From NCBI GenBank assembly GCA_028455995.1, contig JABELC010000004.1, forward strand, positions 2,728,001 to 2,792,000: DNA of 64,000 nucleotides. Reading direction: 5' to 3'. A program made the position numbers and the translations under genes. Within the stretch, counting starts at the first letter, position 1. The number at the start of each line of letters is the position of its first letter. The notes below the pieces were generated by a model. That model had not been told where the DNA came from, ran no database searches, and saw nothing but the letters and a program-made list of their open reading frames with translations. Shown piece by piece: positions 21,267 to 32,599 of the stretch. The stretch is from Scleromitrula shiraiana (taxonomy: Eukaryota; Ascomycota; Leotiomycetes; Helotiales; Sclerotiniaceae).

Positions 21267-24062
21267 TTACTCCTCCCAACTTCGTCCTTTAACGGCAGCG
21301 AGTTCTTCTTCAGTCATACGGTGACCAGTGGTAAAATATCCTTGCACCGATTTTCAGCCCTATTACAATAAATGGGAGATTTGAGGAGAAACTGACCTGC
21401 TGTAATTTTCGCATCAATCTCGACCCTAGAATCTGCCGGGATCCAAGATTCGGGTAGCTCAACACGCTCATGTATGGGAATACTAGGCCGGATTTTTAGC
21501 TACGGAAATCAATGTCGTGTGCTTTTTTCTTACCCTTGACCGACTATGGCATCGTGTTTCATATTTGACATGCTTAGCATTCTATCAATCTTCTTAATTC
21601 CTAACCAATGAAGAATATCAGGCATCAGAGCCTGGAATCGCATATCCTTTACACCGGCAATATTTTCCGTGCGTTTGAAATATTCCGAGGCGCGATCGGC
21701 TCCACGCTTTCTTGCGTTATAAACGAGGTACTACATGACCGAATTAGAGACAGATTTGGATAAATGATAGATAATCGGAGGGGTGGTAAGAACGCGGGTG
21801 GCATTTTGAAAATCATTGGGGGAGTGGGGGTATGTGCTGTTGTGGAGTAATAGTATCGATAAGCACCGAGGGGCTCCACAGCATGAGGGTAATTCGAAAC
21901 CCATGAGCCGCTGAAATAATAATAAAATACCTTTGTGACCTCTCCAAGAGCTCGGCCTTCCTTTCGGAAATAGATGACTAATTATCGAAACAGCGTTAGC
22001 TATTCTCCTCTTCTATATATGATAGATTCATAGCACAGGTGAACATACCAACCCCACTTCCTCCCTTCTGCGCCTCCTTAACAGCTTCCTCGATTCCATA
22101 GATAAGGTATGGACGACAAGTACAAATATCAGATCCGAACACGTCACTTCCGTTACACTATTGAGGATATCAGCTTGATCGATCTGCTAACGGTATTACC
22201 TTGGCGACTGCGGTATTTAATTTTTACCTCATCATGAACTCGTAAAGCGAGTCGAACGTTCTCATCTGACATTTTGGCGGGATCTCCAAAGCAATAGACA
22301 GTCAAGCCCCCTGCATATCGTTAAGCATGAATAAAAAATTGCGAGAATAATTAGACATACCAATTGGTGGCAAGAAGAGTTTGATATCACCTCTGGTAAT
22401 CAACTCTGGGTATGATCCACCAGTGTGTTCGAATAACGATCTTCTCAACGCCCCCTCGTCTAGGCTAGTGATCAGTAAAATAATCGTTAAATCTAGGGAT
22501 TAATACGAACCAATGCCAAATCTCTCAGCGACTCCCGGTAGGTACCAAACCTGTAGTTTTGTTAGAATTAGATTTGCCATCTAAAGCTATAAACGTACGG
22601 GTTCAACGGCAAACTTCGTAACTGCTAGCTCTCCGGATTCGTTCAAGCATATTTTGCCATCGGGAACCCTTAAAAAGTTAGCACAAGAATTACTCCGGCT
22701 AGATTGATTCTTACAGTCGACCCTCGCGAACACTTTGTTCTAGTTCTGGTAGCTTTTAACGCGATTAGCATTACTACATCACTATATAAAATGCTACCAA
22801 ATACCTTCATATGAGCCCGGGTAATTGCTGTCAGAATAGTTAGCACAATCTTGGATGTTAAAGATAGGAAATAATTTACCAATAGTAGGTCTAATATCAA
22901 CTGCATTCTGTCAGCTTAAATCACACTCTATTTTGCCGAAAATAATAATTACCGTTTTCCTTCTCAATAGTGTCCTTAAAGAGCCACGGAGCAAGATGAC
23001 CGAGAGGATCCATAGACACTATCTTTTTCTTATCAGCCCATTGGGGGAAAGGACCAATGTTAGCAGCAGGTTCGGTGTTGGTGAAATCTGGTCTGGGAAA
23101 TGTTAATTTGTTTGGTCTAAGTATGAGAATGTGTATAGAAGGAATTCTAGATGAGCCAACGCATATTGCACATGTTCAGTATATTTGTTCTCCTACTGTG
23201 GAGACTGAGCAGGGTTCGATTATTTCCCCCAGATATTGGATACATTCTAGTACTTAGGAATTCATCAAATATCTGACAAATTTGAACATTTTGCGTGTTT
23301 ATAGGCAATAAGAGGTGGTTGCACCCAGAATTTGATCGGCTCGGGTGGGAAAAGTGAACGTACTTGTGATCTGCCTTGATTTCCTTGCTAGCAACCGCCA
23401 AAGCATAATAGATTGAATAAGATCCACCGTGAGCTATATTTGGAATCAGGTTGGACACGTGCTAGAACCTAGAAGAACAACATACCTCCAATTGCTAAGG
23501 AAGTTATTAGTATGCATTAATCTATAAAATCATAGATAACTTACCATTACGTCTTCGGACAGTTGCTGTGTTTCTGGACACAACTACGGGACCTCTTTCT
23601 TGGGGATCTTTGTGGCCCCAATCCATAGGAAGGGGATTAATGCCGGATTGTCCAGGGTATGTACTTTTATCATATTTCAGTAAGATGAAGATATATCTTA
23701 CATGCATAGAGAAGAACTCACGTGAGAATGATTCGAGAAGTTCCAGTGCTTGCCTTTTGAGGGGAAGATGGAACGGGAGTCTCTTCATCAAGCTTTGTGG
23801 CGGGGAGAGATGGAGATTGCGGGACAGTATCATCTTTGGTTGAACTATCACCGGTGTTTGAAATGGGTTCAGATGGCTTTGATGTAGTAGTTGAATCCGT
23901 GTTAGCAACATCGCGCACTTCCTTCATACCAGCTAAAACATTGACACGGCCAGTAATAGCATCGACATTAGATGCAAGTTGAGTTTGGTTGAGTTGCAAG
24001 CTCTTGATAGAATCCAAGATTTCCTTCATCAAGGCCGTTTGATCTGGCGGTGAAGCAGACAT
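21267..24062 (-). CDS. URC1: URC1-type GTP cyclohydrolase II-like protein (uracil catabolism)
   Basis: Homologue of Urc1, the GTP-cyclohydrolase-II-like enzyme of the URC pyrimidine degradation pathway described in Lachancea kluyveri. The gene is cut by a dozen or so introns. An N-terminal extension (MSASPPDQTALMKEILDSIK, then a Ser/Thr-rich linker) is followed by GINPLPMDWGHKDPQERGPV, AHGGSYSIYYALAVAS, VSMDPLGHLAPWLFKD and RPTIAITRAHMKLPEL, all characteristic of Urc1 and absent from riboflavin-pathway RibA. The GCHII zinc site is ECNGSDVFGSDICTC with all three Cys; the substrate loop is YFRKEGRALGEVTKY and the C-terminal block MLSMSNMKHDAIVGQGI. The frame ends KGRSWEE. One intron (about 23093-23363) is about 270 nt, far longer than its neighbours. 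It is divergent from ELF1; the uracil phosphoribosyltransferase gene lies less than 2 kb beyond. Distinguish from RIB1/RibA by the N-terminal half. Confidence 0.9.
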
Positions 24063-24618
24063 GGTGAGATGTTGATTAGTGTTGATAGATATTGAAATAG
24101 TATTTAGTTTTTGGAATAGGAAGGATAGGTCAGTGTGATATGTTGGAATGGTTGGTAACAGAAGGTGAAGTGATAAGGAGAGTATAAAAGTATAGTGCGT
24201 TGGTGTTCTTTGTCCTTTTGAGAGAACGATGAGTAGATTGTTAGAGGATCAGTTTATTCAAAAGCACAAAAGTACAAGAACACGTAGATATTGCAAAAGA
24301 TGAGATGTTTTTCTTTTGAATGATGATACGATGAACAGGTTCGTATTAGAAAGTGGGCACCGTTTCAATGACTGTTTAAACTGTGAGATCTTGTTGGTTC
24401 TTTTGAGAGAAATTCACTTTCTTATTGCTGTTGTTCAATGAATGGTGGAGAATCTTGGAGACTATGAGAAGGAAGTCATAGATAGGAAAGGTAATTAAAT
24501 AAGTACCCAAAGGGCCTATCTTTTGACTACTGCCCCGCCAAAAGGAAGGTGATCATGTCGCTATGATGCCTGTGCATAACATTTCAAGTAGTAAATACCA
24601 AATAGAACTACGGAAGTA

Positions 24619-24637
24619 TAGTGATAAGGTATCACTA
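24619..24637. repeat. Short perfect inverted repeat TAGTGATA-N3-TATCACTA
   Basis: Two 8-bp arms separated by 3 bp, seen directly. The size suits a dimeric regulator site in the URC1/ELF1 promoter, but no factor is identified. Confidence 0.6.
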
Positions 24638-24656
24638 ATTTTTTTAAAGTACTGCT

Positions 24657-24701
24657 GCCCACTCTGCCCACTCTACCCACTCTACCCACTCTACCCACTC
24701 T
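24657..24701. repeat. Tandem 9-bp repeat (CCCACTCTA)n
   Basis: Five near-identical 9-bp units, CCCACTCTR, in a pyrimidine-rich strand. Simple tandem repeat in the URC1/ELF1 intergenic region. Confidence 0.75.
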
Positions 24702-24954
24702 GTCCTAGCGTCGTCTCGCTAGGGGGGGGTACCGGTGTCCGTACCGGCCGGCCCCCCCATATTGGCTTTTCCAAGGCTCTAAGGTATTTTACTCACCACT
24801 GATAGATAGCCTTATTAATTAATTATTAGCCTTTCGTATTTTCGCGTCTATCTTACCACCGCGTTAAATAATCAATCCCATTTCAATCCCACACATTTTC
24901 CTTTCATACAATCTATTTCGTTCATCATCTCAACGAACCCCAATTTAGATAACA

Positions 24955-25544
24955 ATGGTGAGTTATCATTATCTTTCAAATAAATTTATTTACCTAATAT
25001 ATTCCAGGGTAAACGTAAGAAGGCAGCCAAGAAACCTACGGGTCCAAGAAAGGTATGCTTGATTTCCAAAAGGGCAGGTCTTTACATCTCGACATTTACT
25101 GACGAAAATGTTACAAAGAACGAGCCGCTATCCACCACTTTCCCATGCCTGTTCTGCAACCACGAGAATTCGGTCACAGTAAAGATTGATAAGAAATCAG
25201 GCGTTGGCCAATTATCCTGCAAAGTTTGCGACCAGAAATTCCAATGCGCCATAAACTGTGAGTGCTCTAGCTCGAAACCTCTGGCGCAAGGCTTATGATA
25301 TTATTTAGACCTTTCAGATGGGGTAGATGTCTATTCTGAGTGGGTGGATGCTTGCGACGCTGTCGCGAAAGCAGGGGACGATGGTGGAGATTTCGCACCC
25401 GAACGTGCGCCAGCTCGAAGATCCTCAGGTGCTGCTGCGAAGGGTAACGATTACGAGGACGACAATGATGATGATTTAATGGGAGATGAGGACGGGCATG
25501 GTGGTTATTCTGGAGAAGGGGTCGTTGCAGATGACGAATACTGA
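24955..25544 (+). CDS. ELF1: Transcription elongation factor Elf1
   Basis: Zinc-ribbon elongation factor that binds RNA polymerase II and helps passage through nucleosomes. Exons are 24955-24957 (the ATG alone), 25008-25052, 25119-25257 and 25309-25544, giving 140 aa. The N-terminal basic tail GKRKKAAKKPTGPRK is followed by the four-Cys zinc ribbon (FPCLFCNHENSVTV, then LSCKVCDQKFQC) and NYLSDGVDVYSEWVDACDA, the family signature. The tail is acidic (NDYEDDNDDDLMGDEDG), as in other filamentous-fungal Elf1. The start codon forms its own 3-nt exon; the next exon begins GGTAAACGT directly after an ATTCCAG acceptor. It is flanked by URC1 (divergent) and the phosphoribosyltransferase (convergent). 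Confidence 0.95.
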
Positions 25545-25826
25545 AGGGCTGTCTACAATCACATTTTAATCACTTCAACAATGGCATCGACTAGATCCAG
25601 GAGTGTTGTATCTTATACAATGTACAAGGCGTTTCGGGAGGATTTAGGGAAGGCGAACACAATTCCGTAGCTTTATACGGAAATTGACAATGAATTTGTT
25701 CAAAACTAGCTTGGACTACGGAACTACGACAATTGATGTGAGGATGAGTCTGCAAAAAGCCGCAGCCATTCCATGGCTGTTGGTAAATTGTATGCCAAAA
25801 TAAATGAAAAGAGATATCTGGTGGTT

Positions 25827-26791
25827 CTACATAGTATAGAACCTATCACCAAAATCACCTAGACCTGGAACAATATAACTGTGTGGACATTAGCAAAATT
25901 CAATATAATGTTAGGTGGTGGAGTATACTTCTTTTCATCAAGGCCCTAAATGCACGTTAGCTGGAAAATCCCAATAGAACTTAGGGGAGAAATTACTAAC
26001 CTGATCAACGAATGCTGTTATGACTCTGACTTTAGGAAATTGTTTAGCAAAAGTCTCGATACCTTCTGGGCTTGCTATGAGGTTTAAGAAGAGGATACGG
26101 TTTTCTGGAACCCCTCTGGAAATTAGAACTTCTACTGCCATCATTGCAGATCCACCTAACACAAATTTTAGCTTTGAGATTCATATTGTTCCCTCATTTT
26201 CAGTACTTACCTGTAGCAAACATTGGGTCAAGCAACAACACCCAACGGCTTGCAATATCTTCTGGCAGCTTGTCATAGAAGAGCTTTGGCTTCGCAGTTT
26301 CTTCATCTCTTTGTATCAAGATCTTTCCAATTCTTACTGAGCGACAGCAATCCCGTAGTCCCTGTTCCATTGCCTCACCTGCTCTCATAATCGAAACACC
26401 ACAAATCTTTCCCTGAAATTGGACTCCTGCATATGTTCGACCAACTGGGGTAGTGATCGTGTGCTCAACGACGGGTAAATGGTTTAGACCTTCCTCAACT
26501 AGCAGACGAATTATGCGGTTGGAATAAAAAATGAAATCGGCTCGTTGCGTATTCTTGTCTCGGATCATGCTGCAGGAAAGAAATGTTAGCTGCCTGTGAC
26601 AAAATTAATAGAGCTTGTGCTGATTGCTTTACATACGTGAGGAGAGCAATGAGCTGCGGGGTTTGAGGAAGAGTATGAACATTTTCGAAAGTAACTTCAG
26701 TAGAGACAGTTGCAACAGGTTTTTCGGGACGGTAGTCTGGACCAACACATTGTGAAGGAGATCGAGTCTTGACAGCTTCTTGAGAAGACAT
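25827..26791 (-). CDS. FUR1: Uracil phosphoribosyltransferase (Fur1/Urc6 type)
   Basis: Makes UMP from uracil and PRPP; in pyrimidine salvage (Fur1), and in the URC degradation pathway it supplies the nucleotide substrate. The gene has five exons on the minus strand and encodes roughly 245 aa starting MSSQEAVKTRSPS. Family blocks are VHTLPQTPQLIALLT, IRDKNTQRADFIFYSNRIIR, GVSIMRAGEAMEQGLRD, the PRPP loop LLLDPMFATGGSAM, and the uracil-binding C-terminus YIVPGLGDFGDRFYTM. The PRPP loop reads DPMFATGG, where DPMLATGG is usual. It is tail-to-tail with ELF1, and URC1 lies next beyond ELF1. This placement supports a link to uracil breakdown, but salvage remains equally likely. Confidence 0.95.
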
Positions 26792-28002
26792 TTTTGTTAA
26801 AAGTGATTTTCTGAAAGGTTTTCCAAGATATTGGGCTTCAATGGAGAAGGAGAAAGGGTTAGACAATAAGGATGTTTGCACTGAGCACTATCCACATTCC
26901 AAGTTAGAAGAAGCAACTCATTGCCAGAAAGAATCTTGTTCACCTGCCTTTTGTATAAACTTGCATATATGAATTGACTTGGAGAGGTGTAAAATAAAGA
27001 CAACAACTTAATGACGGCCACTTCCGCTATGTGCTTTCCTGCGGGGCCGCTACAAAGCGAATATGCAGAGAAGAAGTCGGCGACGAGTCGATAAACTCTG
27101 ATAAGAAATTGACAGGGGGTTGTTAGGCTATGTCTTGGCAAACCTGGGAATTTTTCATTAACAGAAATTAATAAGTAATAATGATAATAATAATAAGTTT
27201 GCTTCAATGTTCTTTCATAGATGGATCAATGATTGATAGATGAGTTATCAGTAATATGGAATTTTCTGAAATTGACAAAATGAATGCGATTGTCAGTATA
27301 TATATATAGAGAGAGAGGATCTACTATCTAGGTAGTAGAGAGAGTTAGTACAGAAGACGCCTCATGAATTCTAGCCATTCCCGCGGTTCTTGTAGAACCA
27401 CCATACAGTACAGAAATTCTCTCTATATGGCAAGGCTGAAAACATCGAATACTCGGACCCTTGCAGGTAATTCCATTTGGTAGACTATGGGGCGATCATA
27501 GAGAGCCAATCAACATGACGAACTTTCTTTTTCTGACAGGCTTGTTTATTATTCTGTTCTCAGCCTTTCTTAGAATTGTCAACAAACAATCTACTCAAGT
27601 CCTCAAAGAATTCAACAATAAAGATAATCTATGAATAGATTCATAAGATCTTTATAATTACTAGCTTTGCTGTACTCCAGAGATCTGGGTACTAGTAGTT
27701 CTAGTCTTCAGATGATGGATCATCGGACTTTTGTTTTACCGACTGATACTGTCTGAGGGCTCAAGTTTATATTCACAATTATCAGCCCTACATCTACCAC
27801 TTTTGTAAGGGAGAGGTGAATGATCATTACTTCACTACTCAGAATCTCTATCCAGCTCTAGATTGACCACAAAGATCTTTCAGGGGATTTCTAGGCAGTT
27901 TCTTTTTATTATTACTTTGTTGTGTTGCTCCCCCATAACTCGACACCTTGATGCGCAATTTCACCTTTGCGTTTATGCAACGATTAATTCGCCAACCACA
28001 AT
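26792..28002. promoter_or_regulatory. Divergent promoter region UPRT / WAPL
   Basis: 1.2 kb between head-to-head start codons. Contains short simple repeats (AATAATAATAATAA near 27181-27196; TATATATATA followed by GAGAGAGAG near 27297-27319). The minus-strand ORF at 26797-27207 has no domain character. Nothing else recognised. Confidence 0.4.
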
Positions 28003-30726
28003 ATGGGTTCATATGAGAATAATGTTCGCCCGCGGAAGGCAATAACAACATATGGGAAGCCATCGCGAAAACGTCTCGCGGGCCATAGCTATACCCAGAT
28101 GGCTCATCGTGCGCCAATCTCTGAGTCGCCAAAGGCAGATCCGCCTTCGAAACACGACCCTACTCTATCGAGCGATGAAAATACTAGCGACGTTCGACAA
28201 CCATCAACAAGCAAAGTAGCGTCAGCCAAATCGCAGCGCGTTGTCAGTATATATGACATGTCACTTAGCGATGAGGATGATCCGCCCTTAATGAGGAATA
28301 ACGTTACCAAATCCTTGCAGAAGTCATCATTGAAGCCTACGATTGCACGTAGTACGACCTTCTCTACTACCACAGATATCAAAAGCGCCGGAAGGGAAGA
28401 TGCGCCGGGACATAAAAGGAGAAAACTATCCCCAGTTGAGCAGGGCCAGAAAGACCCGCCCAAGGTTGAAGCAATATCCAAAAAGGTGCTCCCAAGTGCA
28501 ACAAGTGTGAAGTCTAAGGCACTACTACGAGCATCACCAAAGCGACAGATCGTTTCTTCGAAACCGATGGTTGAACCAGCCCAAAAGAAACTTCTAGCAC
28601 GCCCTTCTACGAGGCCAACAAATGCGAAATTTACACCACAATCCCCCAGTCCGTCTACAAGTAGCGTGGGTGTTGTGCCTACTAAGCATATCTCGCCGAA
28701 AGGCACAAAGCTGTGGAATGTATTACTTGATGAAAAACATGGGAATGATGGAGAGGTCTCACCCACAAGTGACGATGTAGCAAAACCGAAGGAGGGGCCG
28801 CAGATCACTGGAACGGTATACAAGCCAGCAGGTGTCAATAAGTTAACCAATGGCAATCCTCGTAAACGACTCATTGACACTTTGGTTGAGCAAATGCCCC
28901 AGGATACTGAGGACGACGATTCTGACCCTTCTGGCAGCGAATCCGAAGATGCCGAGTCTGACGACCTTATGTACCGCCCCAGTGCGTCAAGAGCTCAAAG
29001 TCTTGCTCCGGAAGTTACTAACAATACTTCTGCCCCAGCAAGTCAAGGTACTCAGACACTGGGGCCAAAAGTCACATACAGTCGACAGCGTACTATGCTT
29101 ATCGAAGAAGGTGATTTGATGAGTCAACTGGCATTTGACATGCCCTTGGAGGCTTCTCAAGATTTGCAAGGTCATAAAAATCGAAGGGGCTCTATTCCTA
29201 CTCTGAAGCCTCTTTCTAGCTTCCGCGAAGAGGAAGAGTCAGATGATGGAGCTGCGGGCAGTAATATCAAAACCATCCATGAATTAAGACAGGCAGGAGC
29301 AAACAGTCGCTTTGCAGATGAAGTGAAAGATCTACTAGATCGTATTGGAAGTCCAGTTTCTAAACAGTTATCCATGCGGAGATCCGGTCTTTTGGATTTA
29401 GCCAATAAAATGAAGGATAAATCTTTTGTTCGCCAATTCCGATTACATGGTGCCGAGCAACAATTGCTTGCAAGCATAGGTCTTGAAACTGATACCGTGT
29501 CTGGATTTTTACTCACTTCACTTTTAATCACAATTTTATCAGATGGGAATGTTTCGCTCATTGTCAAACAATTGCAGAACCAGAAAATCGCAAAGTTGTT
29601 GGATCGTCTAGTGAATATTCACAAAGGCATAGTTGCTGTGGTTAAGGAGCGTAAGACAAATATGTCAAAGGTGGCACAAGGTGCTATAGCACATTATCAT
29701 GATTCCTTACTCAACATTCCCACGTGGAAGGATCTACAACCTCATGTTATATCACCTTGCACCTTAGCCTTGAGATGTCTTGAGCTCATGGTTCGACTAA
29801 CCAGAGAAGCTGGGGACGCTAGCGATATTATGTCAAAGGAACTGGCATCAAGCGTGTTTGAAATACTGAAATCCTCGGAAGACGATGCCTTATGGAATCT
29901 CCCCCACGGATCTGAAGCAATCAACTTCTACCTGGCGTTATCTGCTTTGGAGTCTCACTCTGTAGCAAGGACTGCTCAAGGAGATTCAATCTGGCTCCGC
30001 GAATATTTACCTATTGTTGGGCATACCCTCAACACCGCTCTCCAGCGGCCACTTGACAGTTTTGGACAGCAGCAAACCTTGGCACTCAAGTTGACGATGA
30101 ATGTCACAAATCACAACCCAGAGGCTTGTGACGCAATTGCTAGTGCCGATCTGATGTTTACAATGACCCGTGTCCTCATCGCCAAATACAAGAGCCTGCT
30201 GAGCTTGTGGATAGAAGAAGAGATTGTAGCGACGGTAGACCATTTAATCCTCCTTCTTGGAACAATGATAAATTTCGCCGCATATAGTACGGAGGCACTG
30301 AGACATTTTGACAACTCGGGTAGTGTAGATCGGGATCCACTCGATGGTCTGATCCAGTTGTTTGTTGACAATAGAGATAAAACTCTAGAGGTAAGATTAG
30401 ATTCTTTACGTATTTCATTACATACTAACTGTAAATAGGCCGATTCTCAGCATGAATCGCAGAAAAATGTCCCTTTTGGTTATCTTTCCGTACTGCTCGG
30501 ATACTTTTGCTTATTACCAGCCATCGAACGACGAGTCCAAGAACGACAACCATCGAAGACTCTACTGCCTCTTATCACGTCCATTCAAGAATTCATTGTC
30601 TACCACAAAGCTGCGGACAATGAAATCGCCGTGGAATCAGATGGCCATAATCCCCACGTCGCTCTAACAGAACAGCTAGAGAACTTAGTTAAAAAGCTAC
30701 TTGCGATCAAGGAACCTAGTACTTGA
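28003..30726 (+). CDS. WAPL-domain cohesin-release factor (Wapl/Rad61)
   Basis: Cohesin-unloading protein of the Wapl family. Exon 1 is 28003-30390 and exon 2 is 30439-30726, giving 891 aa. The first about 400 residues are disordered, Ser/Lys-rich and start MGSYENNVRPRKAITTYGKP, an RKxxTTYG motif common at the start of fungal Wapl proteins. A conserved helical-repeat WAPL domain follows from about residue 420: TIHELRQAGANSRFADEVKD, LLDRIGSPVSKQLSMRRSGL, DLANKMKDKSFVRQFRLHG, then LRCLELMVRLTREAGDA, LTMNVTNHNPEACDAI and a C-terminal LSVLLGYFCLLPAIERRVQE. The single late intron is 48 nt with CTAAC branch. A long antisense ORF across exon 1 is a coding shadow. Nuclear role in cohesin dynamics is from family knowledge. 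Confidence 0.92.
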
Positions 30727-30906
30727 GCAGGCTAGTGAAGCGATTGAGGTCTCCTAGAAGGAAAAGTCCATTTGGACTAGGTGCTGGGGATGTTTTATTG
30801 ATATATTACAATAATCATTTGTTACAGATATTCGATAGTCGATGGTATTTTCATGGCGTTTCGGCTGGTAGTGGTTTTAAAATATACCCTAGCGATTGAA
30901 AATTTG

Positions 30907-30970
30907 GGGAAAGGAAAGGAAAGGAAAGGAAAGGAAAGGAAAGGAAAGGGAAGGGAAGGTAAGGAAAGGG
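30907..30970. repeat. (GGAAA)n microsatellite
   Basis: About nine GGAAA units grading into GGGAA units, purine-only on the plus strand. Seen directly. Confidence 0.9.
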
Positions 30971-31226
30971 AACGGGGATGACATTTATGATAGGAATCTA
31001 TGATTTTTGAAAGACATTACGCTGGATTTGTTGGAATGACCAAAGAAACAAACTTCTAATCATTAGGCACTACATCAAGCATCACTATTAACATATTTAA
31101 TGAAAGATAAAAAAGTATTAATTTATCACGAGGTTAATGAGCTGAAATTCGTGAAAGTTGAATGGGGCACGATGAGGTAGATTGAATTTAATGAAAATCA
31201 ATTTGATATACTTATGATGCCGATAA

Positions 31227-31292
31227 TACATACATACATACATACATACATACATACATACATACATACATACATACATACATACATACATA
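31227..31292. repeat. (TACA)n microsatellite
   Basis: Uninterrupted tetranucleotide array of about 16 copies, 66 bp. Probably length-polymorphic between strains. Confidence 0.95.
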
Positions 31293-31812
31293 GGCCTTTA
31301 TGAAAGCCCTCATTAATTTTGCTATTTACATTGAACATGGGATTTCATCTATGATACTATGAACATGGTGAAAATGATTAATAAATTCACACAATGATAA
31401 GAACTACTCCCTCCTAGTGTTAGAAAAGTAATCAATCTTCCGTGCTTCCTCCGGGGTCCATGTCCACGTCCACGTTCACGTTCACGTTCAAGTTCACTCC
31501 ACTCCACTCCTAAAACTCAGCCTAAATTAATAAATATTAATTAGTAAATATTATTAGCGCTGTAAAGAGAAGTTTGGAACGGAACATTATTTGAATTCTA
31601 TTTCCAAGGACAAGGACGGAAACTATTAATCATACTCGAGTACTCGACTAATAATAATAATAATAATAATAACAATAATAAACCTTCTATGAACTACAAG
31701 TAAAACCAAACCAAAATCTCTTCAATTATATTTTTCTTTGCTTCATTCATCTCTCTATTAACCATCAATCCATAATTTTAATATTTCATTTTAATCCTCT
31801 TATAATCGCAAT

Positions 31813-32599
31813 ATGCCAGCACCACCCAAACAGCGCAAAATTGCTATTGTTGGCAGTCGGTCTGTCGGTATGTTTGTTCTAACTGGTGACCAACCTTTCC
31901 GTATCCCAACAATTAACCAATATCTTCATTCAGGGAAATCATCACTCACTGTACGATTTGTCGATGGTCACTTTGTAGAAAGTTATTATCCTACTATTGA
32001 AAATACTTTCAGTAAGGTCATCAAGTACAAAGGTCAAGAATTTGCCACGGAAATCGTTGATACTGCTGGTCAGGTAAGAGATTCCCGCCGTTTGCTCAAA
32101 ATTACATGTGATGATATCGTTAGTGCTCCGATAACTAATGCTCATGTCATTTGTCGTAGGATGAATACAGTATTATAAATTCAAAGCACTTTATTGGCAT
32201 TCATGGCTATATGCTTGTTTACTCGGTAGCTTCAAGGCAATCTTTTGATATGGTGGAGGCTATCAAGGACAAGATTTTGAATCATTTGGTAAGTTGGGAC
32301 TGCATTCTTAACCTCCCCCAAATTGTGATTGGCAAAGTAGAAGTTAACAGCCTCAATAGGGCACTGAATGGGTTCCTATCACAATTGTTGGTAACAAGAG
32401 TGATTTGCGACCTGAACAACGCCAAGTCACCGCCGAGCAAGGCAAAGAATTGGCGGAGAAATTCAAATGTGCTTTCACTGAAGCAAGTGCACGTTATGAC
32501 GAGAACGTCACCAAGTCCTTCGAGCTCATGGTTGAGCAAATTGAGAAAGGCGAGAATCCTAATGAGTCCTCGGGCGATTCCAAGTGTATTCTTATGTGA
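31813..32599 (+). CDS. RHEB: Rheb-family small GTPase
   Basis: Ras-like GTPase that activates TORC1 in most eukaryotes (Rhb1 in fungi). Exons 31813-31867, 31934-32073, 32160-32288 and 32360-32599 give 187 aa. Motifs: G1 GSRSVGKSSLTVRF, with the Arg in the position characteristic of Rheb where Ras has Gly12; the effector loop YYPTIENTFSKVIKY, a Rheb signature; G3 VDTAGQDEYSI; the following FIGIHGYMLVYSVASRQSF; G4 VGNKSDL; and the prenylation box CILM at the end. The intron between SVG and KSS splits the P-loop. All GTP-binding motifs are intact. Confidence 0.95.

Larger units (their letters stand above)
24063..24954. promoter_or_regulatory. Divergent promoter region URC1 / ELF1 with repeats and palindromes
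   Basis: About 890 bp between head-to-head genes. It contains a perfect 8-bp inverted repeat (TAGTGATA-AGG-TATCACTA) at 24619-24637, a 9-bp tandem repeat of CCCACTCTA/CCCACTCTG at about 24657-24701, and an unusual G8...C7 block at about 24721-24757 holding two TACCGG copies. The rest is ordinary AT-rich leader and promoter sequence. Confidence 0.5.
30727..31812. other. Intergenic with two microsatellites, WAPL to RHEB
   Basis: About 1.1 kb carrying the WAPL 3' UTR and RHEB promoter. It holds a (GGAAA)n tract, a long (CATA)n tract, a GTTCAC-type hexamer repeat near 31457-31497 and an (AAT)n run near 31649-31681. No ORF. Confidence 0.6.

Noticed and set aside
26797..27207. Minus-strand ORF upstream of the UPRT gene
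   Set aside because: Initiates in an (AAT)n repeat and has no domain; likely promoter and leader.
28104..28880. 258-codon antisense ORF over WAPL exon 1
   Set aside because: Opposite strand of a well-supported coding exon; no domain character.
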